A DNA stretch of 8,408 bases, taken from the NCBI GenBank assembly GCA_948919095.1, contig CAQYCU010000041.1, positions 4,126-12,533 of the forward strand, in the 5' to 3' direction. Shown here one piece after another: positions 1-6,581 of this stretch. The stretch is from an uncultured Clostridia bacterium. Its GTDB lineage: Bacteria > Bacillota > Clostridia > TANB77 > CAG-508. Each line of letters starts with the position of its first letter. The stretch's first letter is position 1. A program made the translations under genes and the position numbers. Under the pieces are notes generated by a model, which searched no databases, had not been told where the DNA came from, and saw only the letters and a program-made list of their open reading frames with translations.

Positions 1-621
1 AAAAAATTCTGGACTAACAAAGCTTTTTATTCTTTCAACATTTACATTTTCTAGCAATTCATATCCTAGTAAAAATAATAAAAATGTATATACAATATTA
101 CACTCTGTACTTTCTATTTCATTTGGAAGTATATACCAAGACCATCCATTAAAATCTCTTATAACTTCTGAATTAGAAATACATTTTCCAATATTTATTG
201 TTGTTACAATTGCATTATCTTCCATGCTCCTGCCATTCATAATTGGTGGTAGTGCAATTTTAGATATTCCATATAGAAGTGTTTTTTCGTTTGGATATGA
301 TATTACTTTTTTTAATTCTGTTTTCATATCTTCTTCAGTTTTTATTGTGCATTTATTTTCTTTTAATTCTTGTTCCTCCTGACTTCTAGGTTCAGCAATT
401 ACTATATCTTGGCATTCTGATTGTACACTATTAACTATTGATTTTATGAATTCGTCTTTATTAGGTACTTCTCTTTTTACTGTTTGAAAATTATTATAAC
501 TATCTTCTATTTTATAAAGCATACTAAGTAGAAGGTTTTCTGCATCTTGCTTAAAACCTTTTTTTTCTGCAATATCAGCTAATTCTTCATTGTAATCTAC
601 AGCTAGTATTTTTTTTCTCAC
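1..621 (-). CDS. Conserved-looking hypothetical protein, N-terminal 207 residues (partial)
   Basis: I do not recognise this family. An open frame runs without a stop from a GTG at 619-621 to the window edge, giving 207 residues, so the C-terminus is missing. The GTG is chosen because a full AAGGAGG ribosome binding site (627-633) sits five bases upstream. The protein begins MRKKILAVDYNEELADIAEK and looks soluble at first: a charged N-terminal half (about 1-105) rich in Glu and Lys, then a segment with PNEKTLLYG (110-118), NIGKCISNSEVIRDFNGWSW (143-162) and a short hydrophobic stretch at about 177-190. No signal peptide or catalytic motif is evident. Codon use and base composition match the neighbours, which supports real coding. 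It lies 144 bases downstream of ftsK on the same strand and could be co-transcribed with it unless the intervening palindrome stops transcription. I infer no function. Confidence 0.8.
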   Translation of the reverse strand, partial: MRKKILAVDYNEELADIAEKKGFKQDAENLLLSMLYKIEDSYNNFQTVKREVPNKDEFIKSIVNSVQSECQDIVIAEPRSQEEQELKENKCTIKTEEDMKTELKKVISYPNEKTLLYGISKIALPPIMNGRSMEDNAIVTTINIGKCISNSEVIRDFNGWSWYILPNEIESTECNIVYTFLLFLLGYELLENVNVERIKSFVSPEFF

Positions 622-664
622 AGCTCCCTCCTTAATTATATAATCGTTTGTCTAGTTGGAAAAG

Positions 665-767
665 AATTAAATTTTGGCAAGGCAAATTTTATTAAAAAGG
701 CAAAGGCGCATATATGTAATATGTAAATGCGTTTTTAATAAAATTTAACGCCGACAAAATTGTAATT
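665..767. repeat. Long imperfect palindrome between ftsK and the left-edge gene
   Basis: Two perfect 15-bp arms, AAATTTTATTAAAAA at 684-698 and its reverse complement at 732-746, flank a core that contains a further CGCAT/ATGCG pair around a TATATGTAAT centre. The symmetry continues outward: AATTTTG (670-676) pairs with CAAAATT (755-761), and AATTA on the left (665-669) is matched on the right if one base bulges, reaching the ftsK stop codon. The middle of each half carries unmatched GGC-rich bases. In ftsK mRNA this would fold into a long hairpin directly after the stop. There is no clean U-tract after it, so it is not a textbook intrinsic terminator. It could be a transcript 3'-end stabiliser, a weak bidirectional terminator, or a small MITE-like insertion. 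No second copy was found in this window. Confidence 0.7.
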
Positions 768-3204
768 ATTTTTCAGCAGGCTCCTCTGTAGGTGCCATCT
801 TCAGCTCTTGCCATCTCTCTCTTGACATTAATACTTCACGTGGCTTACTTCCTTGATATCCTGAAATTATTCCTCTTTCTTCCATTTGGTCAATAATTCT
901 TCCAGCTCTTGCATATCCTACTTTTAATCTTCTTTGTAAAAATGAAGTTGATGCTTGCTGAGTTTCAACGCATATTTCAATTGCATCATCAAGTAATGCA
1001 TCTGTTCCATCATCGTCATCATCTGCACCTTTTGCTGGTTTTTCGGGCTCATTTGCACTTTCAATTTTCTCAATTATATTTTCATCATATACAACTTCGC
1101 CTTCATTTCTTATAAACTTAACAATATTTTCCACTTCTTTGTCAGATACAAAAGCTCCTTGTATTCTAACTGGTTTTGGTGCACCTGATGGATAAAATAA
1201 CATATCACCTTTTCCAAGTAATTTTTCAGCTCCAGCACTATCAAGTATTGTTCTAGAGTCGACTTGTGATGATACCGCAAATGCTATTCTTGATGGGATA
1301 TTTGCTTTAATTATACCTGTAATTACGTCTACTGATGGCCTTTGTGTTGCTATTACTAAGTGCATACCTGCTGCTCTTGCCATTTGAGCAAGTCTACAAA
1401 TTGCATCTTCTACTTCCTTTGCGGCTACCATCATTAAGTCAGCAAGCTCATCTATTATTATAACTATCTGATGCATTTTGTCTTCGCCTGCTTTTTCAGC
1501 ATATTCATTGTATCCTTTTATATCTCTAACCTTTTTCTCTGCAAATAAACTGTATCTTTTTACCATCTCTTGTACAGCCCACTCTAAAGCTCCTGCTGCC
1601 TTCTTAGGGTCTGTTACAACAGGTATTAATAAATGTGGTATTCCATTATATACTGATAACTCAACTACTTTTGGGTCTACCATTAATAATTTTACATCAC
1701 TTGGTTTAGCCTTGTAAATTATGCTCGTAATCATTGTATTTATACATACAGATTTACCAGCCCCTGTACTTCCTGCAATTAGTAAATGAGGCATCTTAGC
1801 AATATCTGTAACTATCTCTTCTCCTGCAACATCTTTTCCAAGTGCAAATGCAAGCTTTGATTCACTTTCAATAAATTTATCAGACTCAATTATTTCTCTT
1901 AGTGCAACTACTGATTTTGCTTTATTTGGTACTTCTATTCCTACAGTATGTTTTCCTGGTATTGGAGCCTCTATTCTTATTGTTTCGGCTTCTAAACTTA
2001 ATGCTATATCGTCTGCTAAGTTTGCAATTTTGCTTACTCTAACGCCTTCTGCTGGCGCTAGTTCATATCTCGTAATGGCTGGGCCAACTGATACATTTTC
2101 AACTTTTGCTGATACTCCAAAACTATATAATGTTTTTCTAAGTTTTTCAGCAACTGCAAGTAGTGCTTTTCTACTACTAACAGCATCATTTCCAGTGCCT
2201 TTTTGCATTAGTTCTATTGGTGGAAATTCATAATTTATTTCAGCTTCTGTTAATGTATGTTGAAGTTGTAATACTTCTTTAGTTTTTGTTTCTTTTTCCA
2301 CTTCTTTTTGTTCAAATAATCCTGAACTATCAGGCTCTGAATTTTGTGTGTTTTCAGATTTTACTGTTTCTCCATCTACGTCCATATCTGATAATTTAAA
2401 ATTCTTTGCTTTTGTAAATTTGCTAACTAATCCTTTTTTCGTTGATGTATTAAAATTAGGTACATCTATTGTAGAGCCTGACTTTGCATTAGCATTCTTT
2501 TGTATATCATTTAAATTAATCGTGATTTGTTCATCTAAGTCTTCTACTTTTTTGTTCTTTTTATCTTTCCATTTTTCTTGTGGTTCAATTTCAATTGCAT
2601 CTTCTCTAATTACACGCTCTTTTTTATATTTTTGTCTCTCAGCCTTTCTTTGTTCCATTTTATCTATTGATTTTGATATTGCTTCTGCTGGATGAAGACT
2701 AAATATAAATACTACTAAGACAGTAATTAATCCAAGCACTGCAATTACTGTTCCTGTTGTTCCAAGCATGTTTACTAAAGGTGTTGCTACTGCTGTTCCA
2801 AGCACACCTCCTCCAATATCTCTTGAACCTAAATCATAAGCTTTTGATAAAATTGTATTCCAATCTGACGATATTTCAATATTTCCTTTCGATATTTGAC
2901 TACATGAAAACACACAATCTATTAAAACTAATATTACTAAAAACATTACTAGTTTTTTTGAGTAATATTTTGTATCTTTTTCATGTGCAATATATATAGC
3001 TATTGCACCAAGTCCAATTGGCAATAAATATTTAATATACCCTAATATACCACCTAAAGCTGGTGCTAGAGTTTGTCCTAATTTTCCTTGTTTTGTATAT
3101 ATTAATACAGCTGAAAGTACTGCTATTACTAGAAGTACTGTTACTGTTATATTTAATTTTCTTGTCTCTTCTTGTTTTTTCTTTTTCCCCTTACCTCTTG
3201 GCAT
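766..3204 (-). CDS. ftsK: DNA translocase FtsK/SpoIIIE
   Basis: This is a membrane-anchored, ATP-driven hexameric motor that pumps double-stranded DNA through the closing division or sporulation septum. The 812-residue product has the full family layout. A Lys-rich cytoplasmic N-terminus is followed by hydrophobic membrane segments at about 19-37, 47-73, 84-100 and 133-170. A charged linker runs from about 171 to 320. The motor then carries GPAITRYEL (374-382), Walker A GSTGAGKS (478-485) and Walker B VIIIDELADLM (581-591). An Asp-rich hinge (728-732) leads to the winged-helix gamma domain (about 735-800; STSFLQRRLKVGYARAG) that reads polar DNA sequences. The length is usual for Gram-positive FtsK/SpoIIIE. 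The ATG is supported by AGGAGG at 3209-3214. Family membership is certain. Whether it acts in vegetative division, sporulation or both cannot be told from sequence, although the divergent ytxC-like gene is suggestive. Confidence 0.97.
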   Translation of the reverse strand: MPRGKGKKKKQEETRKLNITVTVLLVIAVLSAVLIYTKQGKLGQTLAPALGGILGYIKYLLPIGLGAIAIYIAHEKDTKYYSKKLVMFLVILVLIDCVFSCSQISKGNIEISSDWNTILSKAYDLGSRDIGGGVLGTAVATPLVNMLGTTGTVIAVLGLITVLVVFIFSLHPAEAISKSIDKMEQRKAERQKYKKERVIREDAIEIEPQEKWKDKKNKKVEDLDEQITINLNDIQKNANAKSGSTIDVPNFNTSTKKGLVSKFTKAKNFKLSDMDVDGETVKSENTQNSEPDSSGLFEQKEVEKETKTKEVLQLQHTLTEAEINYEFPPIELMQKGTGNDAVSSRKALLAVAEKLRKTLYSFGVSAKVENVSVGPAITRYELAPAEGVRVSKIANLADDIALSLEAETIRIEAPIPGKHTVGIEVPNKAKSVVALREIIESDKFIESESKLAFALGKDVAGEEIVTDIAKMPHLLIAGSTGAGKSVCINTMITSIIYKAKPSDVKLLMVDPKVVELSVYNGIPHLLIPVVTDPKKAAGALEWAVQEMVKRYSLFAEKKVRDIKGYNEYAEKAGEDKMHQIVIIIDELADLMMVAAKEVEDAICRLAQMARAAGMHLVIATQRPSVDVITGIIKANIPSRIAFAVSSQVDSRTILDSAGAEKLLGKGDMLFYPSGAPKPVRIQGAFVSDKEVENIVKFIRNEGEVVYDENIIEKIESANEPEKPAKGADDDDDGTDALLDDAIEICVETQQASTSFLQRRLKVGYARAGRIIDQMEERGIISGYQGSKPREVLMSRERWQELKMAPTEEPAEK

Positions 3205-3253
3205 TTCTCCTCCTAAAGTAATAGAATTTTCTGTACATATTTATACATTTTTG

Positions 3254-3282
3254 ATTATATATTAAAAAAATTATAAAATCAA
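3254..3282 (-). promoter_or_regulatory. Sigma-A-like promoter for ftsK
   Basis: Read on the minus strand, TTGATT (3277-3282) serves as the -35 box and a perfect TATAAT (3254-3259) as the -10 box, separated by exactly 17 bases (3260-3276). Transcription would start near 3247, leaving a leader of about 43 bases that contains the AGGAGG site of ftsK. The -35 matches consensus at four of six positions. The region is very AT-rich, so chance matches are possible, but spacing and position are ideal. Confidence 0.6.
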
Positions 3283-3405
3283 TAGTTTGCTATATTAAAA
3301 CTACAAAAATTATAAATATAATTCTCCCTTTTTTATAACAAAAATTATTTTTATGAATATTATATTTTAATTAGTAAATACTATTTTTTGAAAATGGAGG
3401 ATTTT

Positions 3406-4269
3406 ATGATTTCGCTTTGCATAAAAATTAATAATGACGATGTTTTGGATTATCTGGTAAATGAAATTAATAAAACTACAATTTCAAAAATTACTTGTAA
3501 AAGACATAAATTTAAAGTATATGAAAATGTTATTGTTCATTATCAAGGTGATGATTGTGAAAGTTTTTTTAATTATATTTCCACAGCAATTACTAATGCA
3601 ATCACTTTGTTTTTTGAAGATAGATTGGTAAGAGATTTAATAGATTTAAATTATTTTTACTTTAGTATTCCTGATAAAAAAGTTATTTTTGAAGAGTATA
3701 AATTACTAAAAAGTAATAGATTAAAGAAAAGCTCTACATTATCTAATAATAAAGAAGATTCTTTATTTTTTAACTTAGTTTTCCCATCTGTTAAAGAATA
3801 TGTCATGTCTAATAAAGTCTTATTACTTACTGGGTTTGTAAATTTCAGATTAAAAGATTACATTCTATCTTTAGAGGATTTGGTTGCAGAGGCTGTTAAT
3901 CAATATGTTATTGATAAAGAATATCTAAAATTTGTTGATTTACTTAGGGGATATGTTAATTCTAAAATTCCTGAAGATTTAGTTTTGAATTTAATTTATG
4001 TTAATTCAGAGGGAATATTAATTACTGATGATGGTGAGTTTGTAAAACTTGAGGATTTTGGCTCTTCATACTTTTCTGATATATCATTTTCCAAAAATGA
4101 TTATATATTAAATACATTAGTTGGTCTTATCCCTAGTAAAATTATGATACATCTAATTTCTCCCAAAGATCAATTCATAAAAACTATTGAACTTATTTTT
4201 GAAGATAAAGTCGAATACTGCACTGGCTGTGAATTATGTAACGCATACAAATTGTTAAATTTACATTGA
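3406..4269 (+). CDS. ytxC: YtxC-like sporulation protein
   Basis: The 287-residue product resembles the YtxC-like family of spore-forming Bacillota, whose biochemical role is not established. The recognisable part is the central GFVNFRLKDY (143-152) followed by a helical stretch ending LRGYVN (180-185). The C-terminal segment has NDYILNTLVGLIPSKIMIH (231-249) and ends in a CTGCELC cluster (272-278). No signal peptide or membrane segment is evident, so it is probably cytoplasmic. A TTG at 3388 would extend the frame by six residues, but the ATG at 3406 is preferred because GGAGG (3396-3400) lies five bases before it; that site falls inside the longer reading. The gene is alone on the plus strand, divergent from ftsK and convergent with the Nudix gene. 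Its promoter is unclear; TTGCTA (3287-3292) and TATAAA (3311-3316), 18 bases apart, are a weak possibility. The family call rests on remembered motifs, not a search. Confidence 0.82.
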   Translation: MISLCIKINNDDVLDYLVNEINKTTISKITCKRHKFKVYENVIVHYQGDDCESFFNYISTAITNAITLFFEDRLVRDLIDLNYFYFSIPDKKVIFEEYKLLKSNRLKKSSTLSNNKEDSLFFNLVFPSVKEYVMSNKVLLLTGFVNFRLKDYILSLEDLVAEAVNQYVIDKEYLKFVDLLRGYVNSKIPEDLVLNLIYVNSEGILITDDGEFVKLEDFGSSYFSDISFSKNDYILNTLVGLIPSKIMIHLISPKDQFIKTIELIFEDKVEYCTGCELCNAYKLLNLH

Positions 4270-4306
4270 GTATATAGATAGCTAACTTAGCTAATTCTAT
4301 ATACTC
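4268..4306. terminator. Hairpin between convergent ytxC and Nudix genes, possible bidirectional terminator
   Basis: GAGTATATAGA (4268-4278) pairs perfectly with TCTATATACTC (4296-4306). Inside it TAGCT (4279-4283) pairs with AGCTA (4289-4293), with a two-base bulge at 4294-4295. The left arm begins within the TGA stop codon of ytxC. Position between two converging genes suggests a shared transcription end. The stem is AT-rich and neither side carries a strong T-run, so efficiency as an intrinsic terminator is doubtful. It may instead protect mRNA 3' ends. Confidence 0.55.
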
Positions 4307-4349
4307 ATCATATTTACATAACTTATTTATAATTTATATTGCTTACTTT

Positions 4350-4913
4350 TTATTGGTAATTTTTTAATTTCTCATTTAATTTATTAAATACTTTTTCTAT
4401 CATCCAAGGTTCACTTGATTCTTTTGCAATATCTTCTAACTTAACCCATTTAACACCACTATTTTCATCTTCTTGTATTGTTAAAGTATCATTTTCATCT
4501 ACTTCTAATAAATATGTTAAATTTAAGTGTACATGAGATGCTACATATTTTTCTCTTCGTACATGTCCATGAACACAAGCAATTTCTAGTGAAAATATGT
4601 CATCTGTAACTGGTTTTATATGTTTTACCCCAGTTTCTTCTTTAAGTTCACGTATTGCTGTCTGTAATAAGTCACTTTCTCCATCAGCATGTCCTCCAGA
4701 CCATGTCCATGATTTATATATATTATGATATACAAATAATACTTTTGTTCTTTCCTTATTTACTGCCCATGATGATGCAGTAAAGTGACCAAATTCATTA
4801 TCTCTTGTTAAAACATCGTCAAATGTGTTCATATACTTTAACATTATCTCTTTGTCTTTCTCTTCTTGTTCATTATATGGTTTATAATTTTCAATCTGCT
4901 CTTTTAAGTTCAT
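4350..4913 (-). CDS. Nudix (NUDIX) hydrolase family protein
   Basis: This predicted cytoplasmic Mg-dependent hydrolase would act on a nucleoside diphosphate linked to another moiety; the substrate cannot be told from sequence. The 187-residue product carries a Nudix box at 74-96, including the metal-binding RELKEETGV (88-96). The first conserved Glu of the box (the E in GX5E) is replaced by Ser80, flanked by Glu79 and Asp81; the code AGT is unambiguous. The REXXEE metal ligands are intact, so activity is probably kept. A preceding YKSWTWSGGHADGE stretch (66-79) and the conserved EPWMIEKV near the C-terminus (168-175) resemble a common Nudix subgroup of Bacillota. The ATG is backed by GAGGAG at 4921-4926, seven bases upstream. 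It lies 74 bases downstream of the dehydrogenase on the same strand with no terminator seen between them, so co-transcription is possible. Confidence 0.93.
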   Translation of the reverse strand: MNLKEQIENYKPYNEQEEKDKEIMLKYMNTFDDVLTRDNEFGHFTASSWAVNKERTKVLFVYHNIYKSWTWSGGHADGESDLLQTAIRELKEETGVKHIKPVTDDIFSLEIACVHGHVRREKYVASHVHLNLTYLLEVDENDTLTIQEDENSGVKWVKLEDIAKESSEPWMIEKVFNKLNEKLKNYQ

Positions 4914-4987
4914 TTTATTGCTCCTCTTATTTGTTATCTTTTTACTGTTTTACAAATATTTTTTATTTTAATTAATATATTAAGTTC

Positions 4988-5758
4988 TTATTGTATTTTT
5001 CTCTTTTGTAGGAAGTAACAGAAAAATGCCATTAATTGGTCTGGCAAAATTTTTGCAAGCAATCTTGAAATCCATATAGAAAGTCCTGGAAATATTAGTA
5101 TCTTGTTTCTAAACATTTTCTTTACTGCATATCTTGCTACATACTCGCTTGACTTTCCTGGGATATAAAATTTTACGTCTGCAACTTTATTAAAGTTTGT
5201 TTTTACTGGTCCTGGGCATAATGCACTTATAGTTACATTTGACCCTTGCATTACCAATTCTTGTCTTATAGCTTGTGTTAGTCTTACAATATATGCTTTT
5301 GATGAATAATATGTTGCCATTAAAGGTCCTGGCATAAAGCCTGATATCGATGCTACATTTAGTATATAACCTTTATCTCTTTTAACCATATCTTTCAAAA
5401 ATAATTTTGTTAGAATATGGTATGCTGTTATATTTGTATCAATCATTTGTAACTCTTTGTCTAGGTCAGTTTCATTAAACTCTCCACAAGTTCCAAATCC
5501 TGCATTATTAACTAATACTTGCACTCTTCCATATTTTTTTACAACTTTTTCATATAAGTTTTTACAGTTTTCTTTTATGCTTACGTCACAAACTTCTACA
5601 CATACTTTTACTTTGTATCTTTTTTCTATTTGTTTTTTTATGTCATTTAATTTTTCCTTATTCCTAGCAACTACTATTATGTCATATCCTCTTTTCGCTA
5701 GTTCTTTTGCTATGTCTCTTCCTATTCCTGATGATGCTCCTGTTACTAATGCAAACAT
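4988..5758 (-). CDS. Short-chain dehydrogenase/reductase (SDR)
   Basis: This is a classical SDR, expected to use NAD(P)H to oxidise or reduce an alcohol or carbonyl; the substrate is unknown. The 256-residue product has the cofactor motif TGASSGIG (6-13), NNAG (84-87), and a catalytic set of Asn109, Ser137, Tyr150 and Lys154 (YYSSK at 150-154). CPGPVKT (181-187) follows. Arg32 in VVARN, at the end of the second strand, hints at NADPH preference. The C-terminal 35 residues are hydrophobic and basic (about 219-256), which suggests membrane contact, as in SDRs of the DltE/YqjQ-like group. The ATG is supported by GGAGG at 5765-5769, six bases upstream. The likely promoter lies about 100 bases farther up. 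The Nudix gene follows downstream. Confidence 0.95.
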   Translation of the reverse strand: MFALVTGASSGIGRDIAKELAKRGYDIIVVARNKEKLNDIKKQIEKRYKVKVCVEVCDVSIKENCKNLYEKVVKKYGRVQVLVNNAGFGTCGEFNETDLDKELQMIDTNITAYHILTKLFLKDMVKRDKGYILNVASISGFMPGPLMATYYSSKAYIVRLTQAIRQELVMQGSNVTISALCPGPVKTNFNKVADVKFYIPGKSSEYVARYAVKKMFRNKILIFPGLSIWISRLLAKILPDQLMAFFCYFLQKRKIQ

Positions 5759-5814
5759 AATTATCCTCCGTTTATTATATATTTTAAATATTGACTTTTG
5801 TTACTTAAAAGTAA

Positions 5815-5833
5815 ATGTGATAGTAATTCACAT
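5815..5833. repeat. Small inverted repeat upstream of the SDR gene
   Basis: ATGTGA (5815-5820) and TCACAT (5828-5833) are perfect six-base arms around a seven-base centre. The site lies 56 bases or more upstream of the SDR start and just downstream of the proposed promoter, a position suited to a repressor operator. It resembles a CRP/FNR-type half-site pair, but the spacing is one base longer than the usual six. No regulator gene is present in the window. Confidence 0.3.
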
Positions 5834-5860
5834 CTGCTTTTTTCTATTTCCTATATTTGT

Positions 5861-5889
5861 ATTTTATATCATATGTTGGTAAATGTCCA
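5861..5889 (-). promoter_or_regulatory. Candidate promoter for the SDR (and possibly Nudix) transcript
   Basis: On the minus strand TGGACA (5884-5889) and TAAAAT (5861-5866) are separated by 17 bases, each matching consensus at five of six positions. An upstream TG before TATAAA in the same stretch gives an alternative extended -10. Transcription would start near 5855, leaving a leader of about 97 bases. A TATAAT nearer the gene (5774-5779) was discarded because it almost touches the ribosome binding site. Confidence 0.4.
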
Positions 5890-5912
5890 TAGTTTTTGTA
5901 ATATTTTATAAC

Positions 5913-5952
5913 AAAAATAAAAAGTCTTCATTTCTAAAGACCTTTTATTTTT
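5913..5952 (-). terminator. Intrinsic terminator after rplQ, end of the alpha operon
   Basis: In the transcript a 16-base arm (5937-5952 on the genome) pairs with a second arm (5913-5928) around an eight-base loop, with one G-U pair and no other mismatch. The inner GGTCTT/AAGACT part supplies the strongest pairs. The 3' arm ends in a T-rich run (TTTTTATTTTT). It begins 12 bases after the rplQ stop. Because the stem is A/T-symmetric it could also stop transcription arriving from the other direction. Confidence 0.88.
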
Positions 5953-5964
5953 ATATAAAATTTA

Positions 5965-6486
5965 TTATACTAATTTTAATATAACTGTTTCAGCACCATC
6001 ACCTCTACGTTGTCCTTTTTTGTAGATTTGTGTATATCCGCCAACGCGTGTGCTGTAACGTGGAGCTAAAGTGTTAAATAATTTGTTTGGTAAATCGATG
6101 CTGTTTCCTTCTTCATCTTTAACTTTATTTATTTTTGTCATCATTTTTCTTCTAGCAGCTAATCTTGAAGGCATATCTTTTTGTCTTTTTTCTGTTTTTG
6201 TTTCTTTTACTACTTTTAAGAACTCTTTACCATTTTTGCTCTTTACTAATTCTGTTTCTTTGTTGCCTTTTCCATCTAATTTAGCTTTTATAACAGTAGC
6301 ATCAACTTCTTCAAAATTATCTTTTTCTTTAATTGCTAATGCGATTAAGCTATCAACTATTGATTTTACTTCTTTAGCTCTAGCTTCTGTTGTTTCAATT
6401 TGTTCATGCCAAATTAAGTCTGTTGTTAAGTTTTTTAGTATTGACATACGAGCATCTGTAGTTCTTCCTAATTTTCTATTTGCCAT
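5965..6486 (-). CDS. rplQ: 50S ribosomal protein L17 (bL17), long form
   Basis: L17 is a structural protein of the large ribosomal subunit near the exit-tunnel side. The N-terminal part ANRKLGRTTDARMSILKNL (2-20) and HEQIETTEARAKEVKSI (27-43) and the C-terminal part NTLAPRYSTRVGGYTQIYKK (138-157) are unmistakable. At 173 residues it is about 45-55 longer than the short bacterial form: a Lys/Glu-rich insertion occupies about 57-105, before MPSRLAARRKMM (105-116), and a few more residues are added near 121-132. Similar long L17 proteins occur in many Clostridia, so this marks a lineage and is not a defect. The ATG has AAAGGA at 6498-6503, with a long spacing of 11 bases. It is the last gene of the operon, 158 bases downstream of rpoA, a wide gap filled by two hairpins. 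Confidence 0.97.
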   Translation of the reverse strand: MANRKLGRTTDARMSILKNLTTDLIWHEQIETTEARAKEVKSIVDSLIALAIKEKDNFEEVDATVIKAKLDGKGNKETELVKSKNGKEFLKVVKETKTEKRQKDMPSRLAARRKMMTKINKVKDEEGNSIDLPNKLFNTLAPRYSTRVGGYTQIYKKGQRRGDGAETVILKLV

Positions 6487-6497
6487 TTTAAATTAAT

Positions 6498-6530
6498 TCC
6501 TTTCTAAAGTTTTTTATATTCTTAGGAAAG
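6498..6530 (-). promoter_or_regulatory. Possible hairpin masking the rplQ ribosome binding site
   Basis: In the transcript CUUUCCUAAG (genome 6521-6530) can pair with CUUUAGAAAG (6500-6509), giving nine pairs, one of them G-U, with one bulged C. This would bury most of the AAAGGA site of rplQ. The same bases also form the 3' arm of the larger hairpin at 6519-6561, so the two folds exclude each other. The larger one should form first and is stronger, leaving the site open by default. The switch is inference; only the complementarity is seen. Confidence 0.3.
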
Positions 6531-6561
6531 TCATCCACAATAGTGGTGAGTTTCCTTAGAA
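6519..6561 (-). promoter_or_regulatory. Stable hairpin in the rpoA-rplQ spacer (second of two)
   Basis: CTTAGGAAA (6521-6529) and TTTCCTTAG (6551-6559) form the outer stem with one A-A mismatch. Inside, after a C-C mismatch, three pairs (6531-6533 with 6547-6549) and CCAC/GTGG (6535-6538 with 6543-6546) close a four-base loop, with one bulged base. Two A-U pairs extend the base, giving about 17 pairs. No U-tract follows in the transcript, so it is not a terminator. Candidate roles are protein binding, RNase III processing or control of rplQ translation. Confidence 0.6.
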
Positions 6562-6581
6562 GATAATTATGCAAAATTTAG

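Noticed and set aside
635..640. A TATAAT on the minus strand just upstream of the left-edge gene
   Set aside because: It lies beside the AAGGAGG site at 627-633, so a transcript starting from it would lack the ribosome binding site; the -35 region is also poor.
1005..1030. Short repeated tract (catcgtcatcatc) inside ftsK as a tandem repeat element
   Set aside because: It encodes the Asp-rich hinge before the gamma domain, a normal low-complexity linker in this family.
1478..2695. Several plus-strand open frames across ftsK
   Set aside because: They overlap a gene with complete domain and motif evidence, lack ribosome binding sites, and their products are low-complexity mirror readings.
3388..3405. 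TTG start extending the YtxC-like protein by six residues
   Set aside because: It would place the GGAGG ribosome binding site inside the coding sequence and has no site of its own; the ATG at 3406 is correctly spaced.
5457..5882. Plus-strand open frame of 141 codons opposite the SDR gene
   Set aside because: Most of it is antisense to an SDR with all catalytic motifs; its product is Phe/Ser/Leu-rich with no recognisable feature.
6071..6496. Plus-strand open frame of 141 codons opposite rplQ
   Set aside because: It is a shadow of a conserved ribosomal protein gene and lacks a ribosome binding site.
6519..6561. Terminator between rpoA and rplQ
   Set aside because: The hairpin is strong but the following transcript is A-rich with no U-tract, and rplQ has no convincing promoter of its own.
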